A DNA stretch of 64,000 nt from Microcoleus sp. FACHB-672 (GCF_014695725.1 NZ_JACJOU010000020.1:124001-188000), one strand, 5' to 3'; positions 46,165 to 54,988 are shown, counted from the first letter of the stretch. Made by a program: numbers and translations. Notes: generated by a model not told the origin, from the sequence alone.

Positions 46165-46320
46165 ATGAACAGAGAAATGATAAATTTACTAGCTCCCGTC
46201 GTTACAGAAGACGCGGAAAAACTGTTGGAAAATTACACAAACTGTGTTTATAAAAAAGATTTTGTCATTTCTCACTGGCACCAAGAGTTAACGGCTTATG
46301 TCCTGAGCCATCTGCCCTAA
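46165..46320 (+). CDS. Short ComFB-like protein
   Basis: A 51-residue frame, too short for routine gene calling. A good ribosome site (CAGGAG) lies before ATG at 46165. The N-terminal MNREMINLLAPVVTEDAEKL and the C-terminal QELTAYVLSHLP recall the late-competence ComFB family, in which the conserved end of this segment is AYxLNRLPP followed by about 20-30 more residues. Here translation stops right after LP. It could be a genuine minimal ComFB-like protein or a truncated gene. Cyanobacterial ComFB-type proteins have been linked to c-di-nucleotide signalling and competence. Assignment is tentative. Confidence 0.5.
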   Translation: MNREMINLLAPVVTEDAEKLLENYTNCVYKKDFVISHWHQELTAYVLSHLP

Positions 46321-46643
46321 GCTATTAAAAAATTAGATAAATAAATTAAATAAACAAAACAGCTAGAAGATAGATCGAATTCAAAAGTGGGAATACTAAA
46401 AAAGTCAGTTATTTATCTCACTGGCTTATACCAATATATCCCAGCAAAAAGGCAATTTTTTAAAAAAATTGCTCGATATCTTAGCACCCTTGAAAAATAA
46501 AAATAAAAAAAGCGACTGATTTAATGGGTTGAAAGTTTAATGCAGGGCTGGGAAATTCAGGGTAGCCGTGGGAGAAAAGGATATGCAGTTGAGGCTGAGC
46601 TAGCCGTGAAAACACCGGCACAAACATAATCAAGGAGAGACCC
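46321..46643. other. Leader region of the GAF histidine kinase gene
   Basis: About 320 bp, A-rich around 46440-46510. No frame, RNA gene or strong hairpin was seen. Confidence 0.35.
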
Positions 46644-49196
46644 ATGCAGTACACTGCAGAATATTTAGAAAGTCAGGGAGAAACCGCTCAATCGATGCAG
46701 CCGACGCGTTCCCTACAAGTTATGGCGCGTTTAGCGATTAGCCAGTTGCATCAACTCGTACCCTGCCGGCAAGCCAGCCTAGTCAAGTTCGATAGAGAAG
46801 CCGGTTCCGCAACCATCCTCGCTACCTACACCATCGGCGAACCCCCCAGAGAAAAAGCAACCCGCCTACCCCTCGAAGTCTTGGCGCTTGCCCCAGAAAT
46901 TTGGCAAGGTGAAGTTCACCTAACAGGAAACCTCCTCAACCTCTCCAATCCTTCAAGAGCGCTTCAAGCCTTGCAAGCAGAGGGCGTGTGCTGCTATCTC
47001 AGCGTACCAATCGTCGGGCATCCAGAAGACTTTCGCCCCGCTAAAGCCCCCATCCTGGGTTGCATCAACATCGGGGCAGACACTCCAGACGCCTTTACCC
47101 CCGAACACATTCACTGGGCGTGTGACGTAGCTAGTATGGTGGCAGCTGCCATTGGGCAAGCCGTCTTATACCAACAGGCGCAGCATCAAGTCAATGAGCT
47201 AGAACAGCATCTCGCTGAACGTACGGCGGTAGAAACCGAGTTGATCTCATCTGTGCAGGCGGCTGATGAACAGCTGCAACAAAAAGCCAAGGAACAGCAG
47301 CAGTTAGAAGCAGTGGTGCGCCGGCAAGCCCAAAAAGAACGGCTGAGTGTGACAATATCCCAGCAGATCCGGCACTCTTCCAGCCTTCAAGAAACGCTCA
47401 ACATGGCTGCCTCAGAAGTCAGAGAGGCGATGCAAGCTGATCGGGTGCTAATCTATCGATTTGCGGAAGCCTGGAGCGGTTCAATTGTTGTAGAATCTTT
47501 AGCGTCGGGCTGGATATCTATGCTGGGATTTTCGCTCCGCGAACCCTGCCTTTCTAGCGACCCGTATCTGAGCCGGTATCAGCGCGGTCGCTTTCAAGCG
47601 ATTGAGGATACCAGCACTGTCAATTTGGAGCCGGCTCATCTTGAGCTTCTAGAATTTTTCGGGATTAAATCTCAGTTAATTGTCCCCTTGCTTGTGGGTG
47701 AAGAATTGAGAATCAACCCCGCACAAAAAACTCTAGATTCTCAACCGTCAAATTCCCCTTCAAAATTGTGGGGATTGCTGATTGCCCATCAGTGCGAAAG
47801 TAGCCGGCAGTGGCAACCATTTGAAATTGATTTAGTGACCTCAGTTACGACACAATTAGAAACTGCAATCCAGCAATCGCGACTGTGTGAGAAGGTGCGG
47901 CAGCTCAATGCAGATTTAGTCCGTCAAGTTGAAGACTGCAACGAACAGCTGCAACAAGTTCTGGAGTTTGAAGCAATGCTGCAACGCATAACCGATAAAG
48001 CCTGCAACAGTCTTGATGAAACTCAGATTTTGCAAACAGCAGTTCAAGAACTGGCTGAGGTGCTAGGCATTGAAGAGTGTAGCAGTGCAGTGTACAGTGC
48101 CGACAGAACAACGGTTACGCTTTGTCATGAACACTCAACTTCGTCGCCGCCTTCGCCACGCAGCCGACCAATGGCAGACTTTCCCGAAGTATACTGCCAA
48201 CTGCTTCAAGGCAAGGAATTTCAGTTTTGTCAGGCCGGCAGCAACAACCTTCAAGGGAAAGCAGCCATCTTAGCTTGCCCGATTTCTCATGGGGACGAAA
48301 TCCTCGGCGATTTGTGGTTATTTAAACAGTCAGAGGATAATTTTAACGATCTAGAAATTCGCTTAGTGCAGCTCGTGACGCATCATTGCGCGATTGCACT
48401 TCGACAAGCTCGACTTTATAAATCCGCGCAAAATCAAGTAACAGAACTTGCGAAACTTAATGAGCTGAAAGATGACTTTTTGAGTACAGTGTCTCACGAA
48501 TTGCGGACGCCTTTGTCGAATATGAAAATGGCGATTCAAATGCTCGCGATCTCGCTGAATCAGGAAACAGGCTTTTTTGCAGAATTGACCAAGCCGGAAG
48601 CAGAACGCAGCAAACTCGCCCGCTACTTCCAAATTGTCCGAAATGAATGTGAGAGAGAAATTCACTTGATCAATGACTTGCTGGAGTTACAGCAACTTGA
48701 TGCCGGTTCTCAAACTTGGGCACCGGCAATCATCCAACTGCAACGGCTGATCCCGCAAATCGTCGAGCCTTTTGAAGATCAAACTCGTAACTGTCAGCAA
48801 GTTTTGCAACTGGAGATGGCACCCGATCTGCCAGATTTATTCGGCGATCCATCGATTCTGAAGCGAGTTTTAGCAGAGTTGCTGACCAATGCCTGCAAGT
48901 ACACGCCGGCAGGTGAGCAAATTACTGTAGACGTTGTTACAGTGGGCGACCGAGTGCAGTTCAGCGTCACCAATTCCGGTGCTGAAATTCCGTCAGAAGA
49001 ATTAAACAACATTTTTAAGAAGTTTTACCGCATTCCCAAAGCCGATCGGTGGCAGCAAGGCGGGACTGGGTTAGGACTTGCAGTGGTGAACAAACTGACC
49101 GAACGCTTGGGAGGTACAATCCAAGTCAAGAGTGAAGCCGGTCAAACTTGCTTTACTGTGGATTTACCCATTAATGGACCCAGCCAAACAAGCTAA
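46644..49196 (+). CDS. Sensor histidine kinase with three GAF-type domains, one a degenerate bilin type
   Basis: An 850-residue soluble kinase. A GAF domain spans about 20-180, then a coiled coil. A cyanobacteriochrome-like GAF spans about 235-415: it has AWSGSIVVESLASGW and LWGLLIAHQC, but the chromophore position reads Ala331-His332 (EPAHLELL) instead of Cys-His, and a roughly 20-residue insertion splits its last strand pair. A third GAF spans about 445-610. HisKA carries the phospho-His in TVSHELRTPLSNMKM. HATPase carries LTNACKYTPAGE and GTGLGLAVVNKL. No receiver is attached, so a separate regulator is needed. AAGGAGAG precedes the ATG at 46644. Confidence 0.92.
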   Translation: MQYTAEYLESQGETAQSMQPTRSLQVMARLAISQLHQLVPCRQASLVKFDREAGSATILATYTIGEPPREKATRLPLEVLALAPEIWQGEVHLTGNLLNLSNPSRALQALQAEGVCCYLSVPIVGHPEDFRPAKAPILGCINIGADTPDAFTPEHIHWACDVASMVAAAIGQAVLYQQAQHQVNELEQHLAERTAVETELISSVQAADEQLQQKAKEQQQLEAVVRRQAQKERLSVTISQQIRHSSSLQETLNMAASEVREAMQADRVLIYRFAEAWSGSIVVESLASGWISMLGFSLREPCLSSDPYLSRYQRGRFQAIEDTSTVNLEPAHLELLEFFGIKSQLIVPLLVGEELRINPAQKTLDSQPSNSPSKLWGLLIAHQCESSRQWQPFEIDLVTSVTTQLETAIQQSRLCEKVRQLNADLVRQVEDCNEQLQQVLEFEAMLQRITDKACNSLDETQILQTAVQELAEVLGIEECSSAVYSADRTTVTLCHEHSTSSPPSPRSRPMADFPEVYCQLLQGKEFQFCQAGSNNLQGKAAILACPISHGDEILGDLWLFKQSEDNFNDLEIRLVQLVTHHCAIALRQARLYKSAQNQVTELAKLNELKDDFLSTVSHELRTPLSNMKMAIQMLAISLNQETGFFAELTKPEAERSKLARYFQIVRNECEREIHLINDLLELQQLDAGSQTWAPAIIQLQRLIPQIVEPFEDQTRNCQQVLQLEMAPDLPDLFGDPSILKRVLAELLTNACKYTPAGEQITVDVVTVGDRVQFSVTNSGAEIPSEELNNIFKKFYRIPKADRWQQGGTGLGLAVVNKLTERLGGTIQVKSEAGQTCFTVDLPINGPSQTS

Positions 49197-49255
49197 GTCT
49201 AGCCGGCTCAAACCTTGAAAACGGCGCTTTTATCAGAGTCAGGAGAGGACAAACT

Positions 49256-50392
49256 ATGCGGAAGTTTAAGGATCATCAATCCCAATTGCGGATAGCACAG
49301 TTGGCGTGCCGGCAAATGATGCCGATGAGTTTAGCCGTAATTTTAGGATTAGCCGGCGGCGTCTGCTCACTTCAAAGTGCAATTGCCTCCGAGATAGCCC
49401 AAGCTGATCCCAGCCGCATAGACCTTTCCCTCAACTCTCAGCCTGATGAAACCTACGAAACTTTAGTTGATAGAGCCAAAACAGCCGCAAACGCAGTCAT
49501 TCAGCGAAGATTTAATAATAGTTCGGTGAGTGAAATCACACTGAGTATTGTGGGTCAGAACCAAGGGTTAATCGCACCGATTTTGTCTGTACAAGTGAGC
49601 CGCGATCAATGGCAAAGCCAGCCTGATCTAGAACAATGGGCAACCTACTTTCCCAGTTCAAAAATTTTGCTAGGATTTGAAGCTCCAGAACCCGCACCCG
49701 GGCAGCCGGTGGCAACACCCATACCAGGGCAGCCGACGGCAACACCTACACCCGGGCAGCCGGCTACAGTACCCACACCAGGGCAACCAGCTACAGTACC
49801 CACACCTGGACAGCCGACGGCAACACCCCAACCAGGGCAGCCGGTGGCAACACCCATACCAGGGCAGCCGACGGCAACACCCACACCCGGACAGCCGACG
49901 GCAACACCCACGCCCGGACAGCCGACGGCAACACCCACACCCGGACAGCCAGCTACAGTACCCACACCAGGGCAGCCGGCTACAGTACCCACACCAGGGC
50001 AGCCGGCGGCAACACCCCAACCAGGGCAGCCGGCAGTAACACCGATACCTGGCCAACCCATAAATCTTCCCAACACCGGCCAACCAAGCACCGTTCCCAA
50101 CATCGGCCAACCAAGCACTGGCCAACCAAGTACCGTTCCCAACACCACACAGCCCAACACCACACAGCCAAATACTACACAGCCCAACATCACACAGCCC
50201 AACACCGGCCAACCAAGCACCGTTCCCAACACCTCACAGCCCACAAATCTTCCCAACACCGGCCAACCTAACACCGGCCAACCAAGCACCGTTCCCAACA
50301 CCACACAGCCTAATACCCCACAACCAACGATAATAATCCCCAGCACAGGTCAGCCAATTATCATTCCCAACCCAAGCCAACCAACACCCTAG
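49256..50392 (+). CDS. Predicted secreted protein with proline-rich GQP repeats
   Basis: A 378-residue protein. Basic N-terminus, hydrophobic segment at about 22-45 (MSLAVILGLAGGVCSLQSAIA) and a likely cleavage after IASEIA indicate export. Residues about 50-142 form a small folded domain (ETLVDRAKTAANAVIQRRF, ILSVQVSRDQW) seen in cyanobacterial hypothetical proteins. Then come 13 exact nonapeptide units of the type PGQPTATPT (residues 148-264) and a looser Asn/Thr/Gln/Pro tail (NTGQPSTVP, NTTQP). The repeat part is probably an extended periplasmic or surface stalk. AGGAGAGG precedes the ATG at 49256. It lies 59 bp after the histidine kinase gene, possibly cotranscribed. Confidence 0.85.
   Translation: MRKFKDHQSQLRIAQLACRQMMPMSLAVILGLAGGVCSLQSAIASEIAQADPSRIDLSLNSQPDETYETLVDRAKTAANAVIQRRFNNSSVSEITLSIVGQNQGLIAPILSVQVSRDQWQSQPDLEQWATYFPSSKILLGFEAPEPAPGQPVATPIPGQPTATPTPGQPATVPTPGQPATVPTPGQPTATPQPGQPVATPIPGQPTATPTPGQPTATPTPGQPTATPTPGQPATVPTPGQPATVPTPGQPAATPQPGQPAVTPIPGQPINLPNTGQPSTVPNIGQPSTGQPSTVPNTTQPNTTQPNTTQPNITQPNTGQPSTVPNTSQPTNLPNTGQPNTGQPSTVPNTTQPNTPQPTIIIPSTGQPIIIPNPSQPTP
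49697..50047 (+). repeat. 27-bp minisatellite, 13 units, in the secreted protein gene
   Basis: The array is exactly 351 bp, 13 units of 27 bp, each coding for PGQP plus five residues. Unit order by last five residues is VATPI, TATPT, ATVPT, ATVPT, TATPQ; VATPI, TATPT x3, ATVPT x2, AATPQ; AVTPI. This shows a higher-order five-unit block repeated with two extra TATPT copies. A degenerate Asn/Thr-rich array continues to 50389. Confidence 0.92.
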
Positions 50393-50415
50393 TAACCTAA
50401 ATTCCTGCGAATCTA

Positions 50416-50453
50416 GCCCCAACCATTTACTCCTGTTGGCTGGGGCATTTTTC
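50416..50453 (+). terminator. Rho-independent terminator of the repeat-protein gene
   Basis: GCCCCAACCA (50416-50425) pairs with TGGCTGGGGC (50437-50446) with one mismatch, followed by ATTTTT. It lies 24 bp after the stop. Confidence 0.8.
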
Positions 50454-50507
50454 ATCAATGGTTTATTACTTTAAAGTGAGTAGGTAAGCCATATTACATA
50501 GGAACCT

Positions 50508-50864
50508 ATGGAGCCAGATTCTCTACCAACAGAGGTCATTCTGACCCAACCCTCTCAATCCTTGGGCAGCGTTCTACTTGACTGGAGTCCTCAACCAGGT
50601 CATTACCTCGATCTAGAAGGTCAAACTTATGCAGTATTAGAACGCCGGCACCGCTATCAACTGAAATCGGGTAAGTATCGCTTACAAAAAATTGCTCTTT
50701 ATGTCCAATCCGCAGAACGACCCAGCGAAACAAGTCTTGTCAATGGACACAGGGTACTTGGAGACGCTACCTGTCAATTTAATGCTCATTCAGAAATCAT
50801 TCGCTGTGCCGTAAATCCATCTGGGCCATGCGAGGGTTGCCGATTTTATGAAAAATCTTTATAG
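50508..50864 (+). CDS. Conserved cyanobacterial protein, DUF6464-like
   Basis: A 118-residue soluble protein with SLGSVLLDWSPQPGHYLDL, YAVLERRHRYQLKSGKYRL and the C-terminal RCAVNPSGPCEGCRFYE, whose Cys-x2-Cys and earlier cysteines could bind metal. I recall this as a cyanobacterial family of unknown function (DUF6464; number from memory). ATG at 50508 with AGGAACCT upstream. The uvsE gene follows after 88 bp on the same strand. Confidence 0.72.
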   Translation: MEPDSLPTEVILTQPSQSLGSVLLDWSPQPGHYLDLEGQTYAVLERRHRYQLKSGKYRLQKIALYVQSAERPSETSLVNGHRVLGDATCQFNAHSEIIRCAVNPSGPCEGCRFYEKSL

Positions 50865-50952
50865 CGACGTTGTAAAAGCAAGCATCACAGCCAACGTGTT
50901 TATATCTATTTGTAGATGCCTTTGAAAAAGCTGAAAAGGTATCTTGTGAAAC

Positions 50953-51894
50953 ATGAGCAAGATACCCAGTTTATTCGAGAATAAGGTGCCGCCCAAGCTG
51001 GGGTTGGTATGCATCACAACCTCTGATCACGTGCGTTTCCGCACCGTCACACGCAAGCGACTCTTGCAACTCACTGATGATGAGCAAGCCACAGTTTTGC
51101 GCGAGTTGTATGGCAACAACCTACAGCGGTTAAATGGCGCATGGGATTTTTGTACGACCCATAAAATCCACCTTTACCGGCTCAGTTCTGCGCTTTTTCC
51201 CTTTGCTGATACCCCGCTGGGCGCAGCCGTGCTTGATGAGTTTACAGAGGAATTACTGAGTACCGGCAAACGCGCTATCGCTGCCGGCATCCGACTTGTC
51301 ATACATCCCGATCAATTTGTTGTCCTCAGTTCAGAAAAGCCGGATGTTGTCGAGAACAGCATCAAAATTCTGGAAACGCACGCCCGAATTATGGATAAAC
51401 TCGGGTTGCCCCACTCGCCTTGGGCGATCATGGAAATCCACGGCGGCAAATCGAAAAGATCCGAAGCGTTAGTCAGTGTGATCAAAGCGTTGCCCCAAAA
51501 CATTCGCACTCGCCTCGCACTGGAAAATGATGAATACGCTTACGGGGCTTCCGAAATTTTAGAGATTTGCCACGCTGCCGGTGTGCCAATGGTCTTTGAC
51601 GCCCACCATCATGTCATTCACGAAGGTTTAAATACTTACGAAGACCCCAGCGTTGCCCAAATGCTGGCAGCCGCCCGCACCACTTGGCCGAATCCTGAAT
51701 GGCAACTGGTGCATATCTCCAACGGTTGTGAGTCTTTCTTAGACCGGCACCACAGCGATTTTATTACCGTAATGCCTAGTTGCTACTCTGCCGCTCCCTG
51801 GATTGAGGTGGAAGCGAAACTTAAAGAACAGGCTATCGATAAGCTGCGAACCGAGTGGCTACCAAATTTGTATTCAATGCCGGTTTTCGCTTAG
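50953..51894 (+). CDS. uvsE: UV damage endonuclease
   Basis: A 313-residue UvsE/UvdE enzyme that nicks DNA 5' to cyclobutane dimers, (6-4) photoproducts and other distorting lesions, starting an alternative excision repair path. The TIM-barrel family motifs are clear: PPKLGLVCI, YRLSSALFPFAD, RLVIHPDQFVVLSS, MEIHGGK, LALENDEYAY and VFDAHHHVIH, which together hold the histidine, glutamate and aspartate metal ligands. Length is normal. ATG at 50953. It converges with fmt, whose stop is 95 bp away. Confidence 0.95.
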   Translation: MSKIPSLFENKVPPKLGLVCITTSDHVRFRTVTRKRLLQLTDDEQATVLRELYGNNLQRLNGAWDFCTTHKIHLYRLSSALFPFADTPLGAAVLDEFTEELLSTGKRAIAAGIRLVIHPDQFVVLSSEKPDVVENSIKILETHARIMDKLGLPHSPWAIMEIHGGKSKRSEALVSVIKALPQNIRTRLALENDEYAYGASEILEICHAAGVPMVFDAHHHVIHEGLNTYEDPSVAQMLAAARTTWPNPEWQLVHISNGCESFLDRHHSDFITVMPSCYSAAPWIEVEAKLKEQAIDKLRTEWLPNLYSMPVFA

Positions 51895-51988
51895 CTCATT
51901 AACACTTAAATTGCATAACTTTAAAAGAACCTGGGCATTATCCACTTTTGAAGCAACAAAGACTTCTTGGTTGAGTAATCGTCCCGGC

Positions 51989-52996
51989 TCAGCCTTCCCC
52001 AGTTCCGCCATTTTCCAGAACCTCTCCCACAGCCAGACGAGTACCATTGGCAAAGTCGGTTCCTGACTGGGCGCGTTTACCGGCAAGCTGAACTTCCCGC
52101 AACAGCAACAAACCATTGCCGGTTTGAACAATTGGCCCTAGCCCTTTAGCGATACTCACGACTTCTCCCGTACGCCCAGACTGAGCCGGCAGATCCGCTT
52201 CCAGCTCTTTCAACTCTGGAGGTAGTTGAGTCCAGTATTCCGGGCCGAGGGGTGCTGTTGCAACGATTTTTAGCTGCCCGCCCCGAAAGACAGCCGCACA
52301 GTTTGGAAAAAAACCTCTAACCTGATTATGCAAATTAAAAGCAGGGCGTGACCAATCGAGCCAGTAATTTTCTTTTTTAATGAGCGGCGCATAAGTTGCA
52401 AGCGAAAAATCTTGGGGAATCGGTTGAATTTCCTGGCGTTCCAGCTTTAACAGGGTTTCCACCAATAACTTAGCGCCGGCATCTGCAAGTGTTTGCGCCA
52501 GCTGGTGAGCGTTATCAAGTAACCCTACTGGAGTAGAAGCTTTTAGCAGCATTGCTCCCGTATCCATGCCGGCATCCATCAGCATCGTCGTAATGCCGGT
52601 TTGGGGTTCACCGTTGTAAATACACCATTGCACCGGCGCTGCACCCCGGTATTGAGGCAAAATCGAGCCATGCACATTGATGCAACCCAATGCCGGCATA
52701 TCCAGAATCTCCTGAGACAGAATCTGGCCATACGCCACTACTACAAAAACGTCTGCCTCTGCCGATTTTAACTGACTGAGCGTTTCCGCATCTTTTTTCA
52801 CGCGTGCCGGCTGCCACACCGGCAGGTTGTGAGCAGTGGCAACCGCCTTTACCGGCGAGGGCGTTAACTCGTTCCCACGTCCTCGACGTTTATCCGGTTG
52901 AGAAACCACAGCCAAGACTTCAAATTCTGGATGAGCCAGCAATTGTTCCAGGGTGGGGACTGCAAACTGGGGGGTGCCAAAGAAGATAACTTTCAT
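51989..52996 (-). CDS. fmt: Methionyl-tRNA formyltransferase
   Basis: Formylates initiator Met-tRNA using 10-formyltetrahydrofolate. The N-terminal [20 protein letters not shown] is the family start. [19 protein letters not shown] holds the catalytic Asn and His; [15 protein letters not shown] holds the catalytic Asp. A C-terminal OB-like domain follows ([15 protein letters not shown]). At 335 residues the length is standard. The ATG at 52996 is chosen; a GTG at 53005 would add three residues. The C-terminal region ends [10 protein letters not shown]. Confidence 0.96.
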   Translation of the reverse strand: MKVIFFGTPQFAVPTLEQLLAHPEFEVLAVVSQPDKRRGRGNELTPSPVKAVATAHNLPVWQPARVKKDAETLSQLKSAEADVFVVVAYGQILSQEILDMPALGCINVHGSILPQYRGAAPVQWCIYNGEPQTGITTMLMDAGMDTGAMLLKASTPVGLLDNAHQLAQTLADAGAKLLVETLLKLERQEIQPIPQDFSLATYAPLIKKENYWLDWSRPAFNLHNQVRGFFPNCAAVFRGGQLKIVATAPLGPEYWTQLPPELKELEADLPAQSGRTGEVVSIAKGLGPIVQTGNGLLLLREVQLAGKRAQSGTDFANGTRLAVGEVLENGGTGEG

Positions 52997-53204
52997 GGGG
53001 GGCACTAAAGTGCATAGATTGAGAAGTATTAATTATAAGCAGACGAGCCGGCAACCGTTGCACCATCATCCCGAAAAACAAAATTGCCCCACAGCCGGGT
53101 AAGCTACGGAGCATAAGGACAGATAAACGCTTCATTTACATTGTTTAGAGATTCAGCCCCAATTGGTTGAGGCATTGTGACAATTTTTACATTGTCTATT
53201 GAGC

Positions 53205-53350
53205 GGCTGTGTGTTGGCGTGCCGGCAGGGCAGTCTGCCAAGCGGCTGTATCAAAAAATGTAACCCACGGTATCCTGAGCAAGTTTGGGCCTAATGTATA
53301 GATAAATCCTCATGCATTCCACAAGCAGCCCCAAAATCGGCTGCTTTTTT
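53205..53350 (+). ncRNA. Candidate small non-coding RNA (5' end approximate)
   Basis: No coding frame on the plus strand leads to the terminator at 53323-53350; uvsE ends 1.4 kb earlier and fmt runs the other way. Upstream, TTGGC...GCCAA and GGCAG...CTGCC (within about 53214-53241) can fold into a stem. A weak promoter-like pair (TTGTGA about 53175, TATTGA about 53197) would start a transcript near 53205, giving about 145 nt. I do not recognise 6S RNA or Yfr1 motifs. The start is a guess; the end is well defined. Confidence 0.4.
53323..53350 (+). terminator. Rho-independent terminator on the plus strand, no gene upstream
   Basis: AAGCAGCC (53323-53330) pairs perfectly with GGCTGCTT (53339-53346) and runs into a six-T tract. 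The T tract lies only on the plus-strand side, so it does not serve the minus-strand gene ending at 53363. Confidence 0.85.
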
Positions 53351-53362
53351 ATGTGAAGGAAG

Positions 53363-53875
53363 CTAGTTTAAAAATTTAACTACCCAACTATAGTGATTCA
53401 CTCCCCAGTAGGCAGCACTCCCTAAAGTTAAGCCGAGTAACGAAAAGGCACTTAAAATCATAAAGCTTTTTAATTCGCCGATGGCAGCAGCTTGAAGATC
53501 GAGTCTCAATAGGGCAGCAACCGCAATTAACAGCAAGGCATGGCCAGAAATATCAAAATAAGAAAGGATAACAATGCCAAAAAAAGATGCGACAATTGCT
53601 GAGAGAAAAGCTTTTGTATCTGAGCTAATTAAGCGTCTAACTACATATCTAATCATTGAAAAAGGGGCAGCCAATGCCTCAGCAATGCCCAAGGTATAAA
53701 CAATGATTAATAGCCAAACCCACCAATCCGCCGCCGAGGCAGATAAAACCCAACCAAAATTAAAATAGGTGGCGATGAGAAGCGAGAGGGAGAGCCACGG
53801 TACTTTTTTAAAGAATGGAGTTGAAGCCATCTGCCTGGTATTTGTTTGAGAGGTAACAGGACGCACCCGACTCAT
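53363..53875 (-). CDS. Conserved membrane protein of unknown function
   Basis: A 170-residue protein with about four membrane helices (SLSLLIATYFNFGWVLSA, VWLLIIVYTLGIAEALAA, AIVASFFGIVILSYF, HALLLIAVAALLRLDL, and a C-terminal pair). I know of no function. I chose the ATG at 53875, 13 bp beyond the ferredoxin stop; the longer frame to 53914 would overlap it. It likely forms an operon with the NIL-ferredoxin gene. Confidence 0.7.
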   Translation of the reverse strand: MSRVRPVTSQTNTRQMASTPFFKKVPWLSLSLLIATYFNFGWVLSASAADWWVWLLIIVYTLGIAEALAAPFSMIRYVVRRLISSDTKAFLSAIVASFFGIVILSYFDISGHALLLIAVAALLRLDLQAAAIGELKSFMILSAFSLLGLTLGSAAYWGVNHYSWVVKFLN

Positions 53876-53888
53876 GATTTCATTGAGG

Positions 53889-54293
53889 TTATAAATTGGT
53901 AGAAATTGCTTCAACGGGACAGGTGGGAATGCACTGCTCGCAGACGATACAACGCGAACGTGTGAATGTCAGTTTAAAAGTCTGGGGTTCTAGAGTTAGG
54001 GCTTCTGTGGGACAGACGCCAGTGCACAAGCCACAGTGAACACAAACATCTTCATCAATTAATATCTCACGGCTGGCGAGAGAAACCGTGATATCCTGTG
54101 AGCGCATCCACTCAATGGCGGCATCGAGTTCATCAATATCGCCTAAGAGTTCCACAACAAGGGTGCCAATTTGGTTGGGAGCAACCTGAGCGCGGATGAT
54201 ATTTGCCGCTACATTGAAATCTTTAGCCAGCCGGTAGGTGACTGGCATTTGGATTGAGCGTTTCGGAAAGGTGAGCGTGACCCGTTTTTTCAC
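53889..54293 (-). CDS. NIL domain 4Fe-4S dicluster ferredoxin
   Basis: A 134-residue protein combining an N-terminal NIL domain (about 1-75; a small ACT-like fold also found at the end of methionine importer MetN) with a ferredoxin carrying two [4Fe-4S] motifs, CVHCGLCTGVCP and CIVCEQCIPTCP. Cyanobacterial versions are common and probably serve electron transfer linked to sulfur or cofactor metabolism; that role is inferred. I chose the GTG at 54293 (KKRVTLTFPKRSIQMP), where family similarity begins. The longer frame to 54416 would overlap the divergent txlA gene and adds 41 unconvincing residues. Confidence 0.82.
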   Translation of the reverse strand: MKKRVTLTFPKRSIQMPVTYRLAKDFNVAANIIRAQVAPNQIGTLVVELLGDIDELDAAIEWMRSQDITVSLASREILIDEDVCVHCGLCTGVCPTEALTLEPQTFKLTFTRSRCIVCEQCIPTCPVEAISTNL

Positions 54294-54361
54294 GGTTGGG
54301 GAGCTTTTAGCAACTTCAGTTAGACTAATAACTGAATCATAGATCGTTTGAAAAATATCTG

Positions 54362-54988
54362 ATGTCTGCGAATTTACCCGATCCAAAAGCTGTGTCTGAG
54401 CAGAAGTCTGAATCATCGGCTGTCAAAGCGGTTGATGCCGGCGCTGCAACTCGCATCAAAAATTTTCTGATTGCAATGGTGGCAATTGTGCTGACTGTCG
54501 CCCTTTTCTTTGGATTGCGGACTGAAACGACTGCAACTGACTTAACTGAGCTAGCAGAGGGTTCTACACCCTTGGAAGTGGCGCTTGGGAATGGGCAACC
54601 AACACTGATGGAATTTTATGCGAATTGGTGTACTAGCTGTATGGCGATGGCACCGACGATTAAGGAATTGGAAACGCAATATGCCGGCAACGTTAATTTT
54701 GTGATGCTGAATGTCGATAATACCAAGTGGTTGCCAGAGATTTTGAAGTATCGCGTGGATGGCATTCCCCATTTTGTGTTTATGGGCAAAGATGGAGAGA
54801 CGATTGCCAGTACCATCGGTGAATTGCCGCGTTCGGTTTTAGAGGCGAATTTAGAGGCTTTAGTGGCCGGCACTGCTCTGCCATACGCCAAGGCTTCCGG
54901 TCAAGTATCTGCTTTTGAAGCGCCAAGGATGCCGGCAAAGGGAAATGCCGATGATCCTCGTAGTCACGGCGCTCAGGTAACGAATTAA
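54362..54988 (+). CDS. txlA: Membrane-anchored thioredoxin-like protein (TxlA/HCF164 type)
   Basis: A 208-residue protein with a cytosolic N-terminus of about 30 residues, one membrane helix (FLIAMVAIVLTVALFFGL, about 34-51) and a lumenal thioredoxin fold. The redox motif is WCTSC; the cis-proline is in VDGIPHFVF. In plants HCF164 passes reducing power across the thylakoid membrane for cytochrome b6f assembly; the cyanobacterial TxlA is its counterpart. ATG at 54362, divergent from the ferredoxin gene with a 68-bp shared promoter region. Confidence 0.9.
   Translation: MSANLPDPKAVSEQKSESSAVKAVDAGAATRIKNFLIAMVAIVLTVALFFGLRTETTATDLTELAEGSTPLEVALGNGQPTLMEFYANWCTSCMAMAPTIKELETQYAGNVNFVMLNVDNTKWLPEILKYRVDGIPHFVFMGKDGETIASTIGELPRSVLEANLEALVAGTALPYAKASGQVSAFEAPRMPAKGNADDPRSHGAQVTN

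Larger units (their letters stand above)
53006..53362. other. Intergenic region before fmt, with an orphan plus-strand terminator
   Basis: About 355 bp between two minus-strand genes. It contains the fmt promoter on the minus strand and, on the plus strand, a perfect intrinsic terminator with no plus-strand gene upstream of it within the gap. AGCGGCTGT occurs twice as a direct repeat (near 53202 and 53241). Confidence 0.5.

Noticed and set aside
49697-50047. Regular short repeats resembling a CRISPR array
   Set aside because: The repeats are contiguous 27-bp units without unique spacers and code for a nonapeptide in frame.
49645-50346. Long minus-strand frame of 233 residues, rich in Gly, Val and Cys
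   Set aside because: It is the antisense of the 27-bp repeat array; a 27-bp period keeps stop codons out of several frames. No start site or family match.
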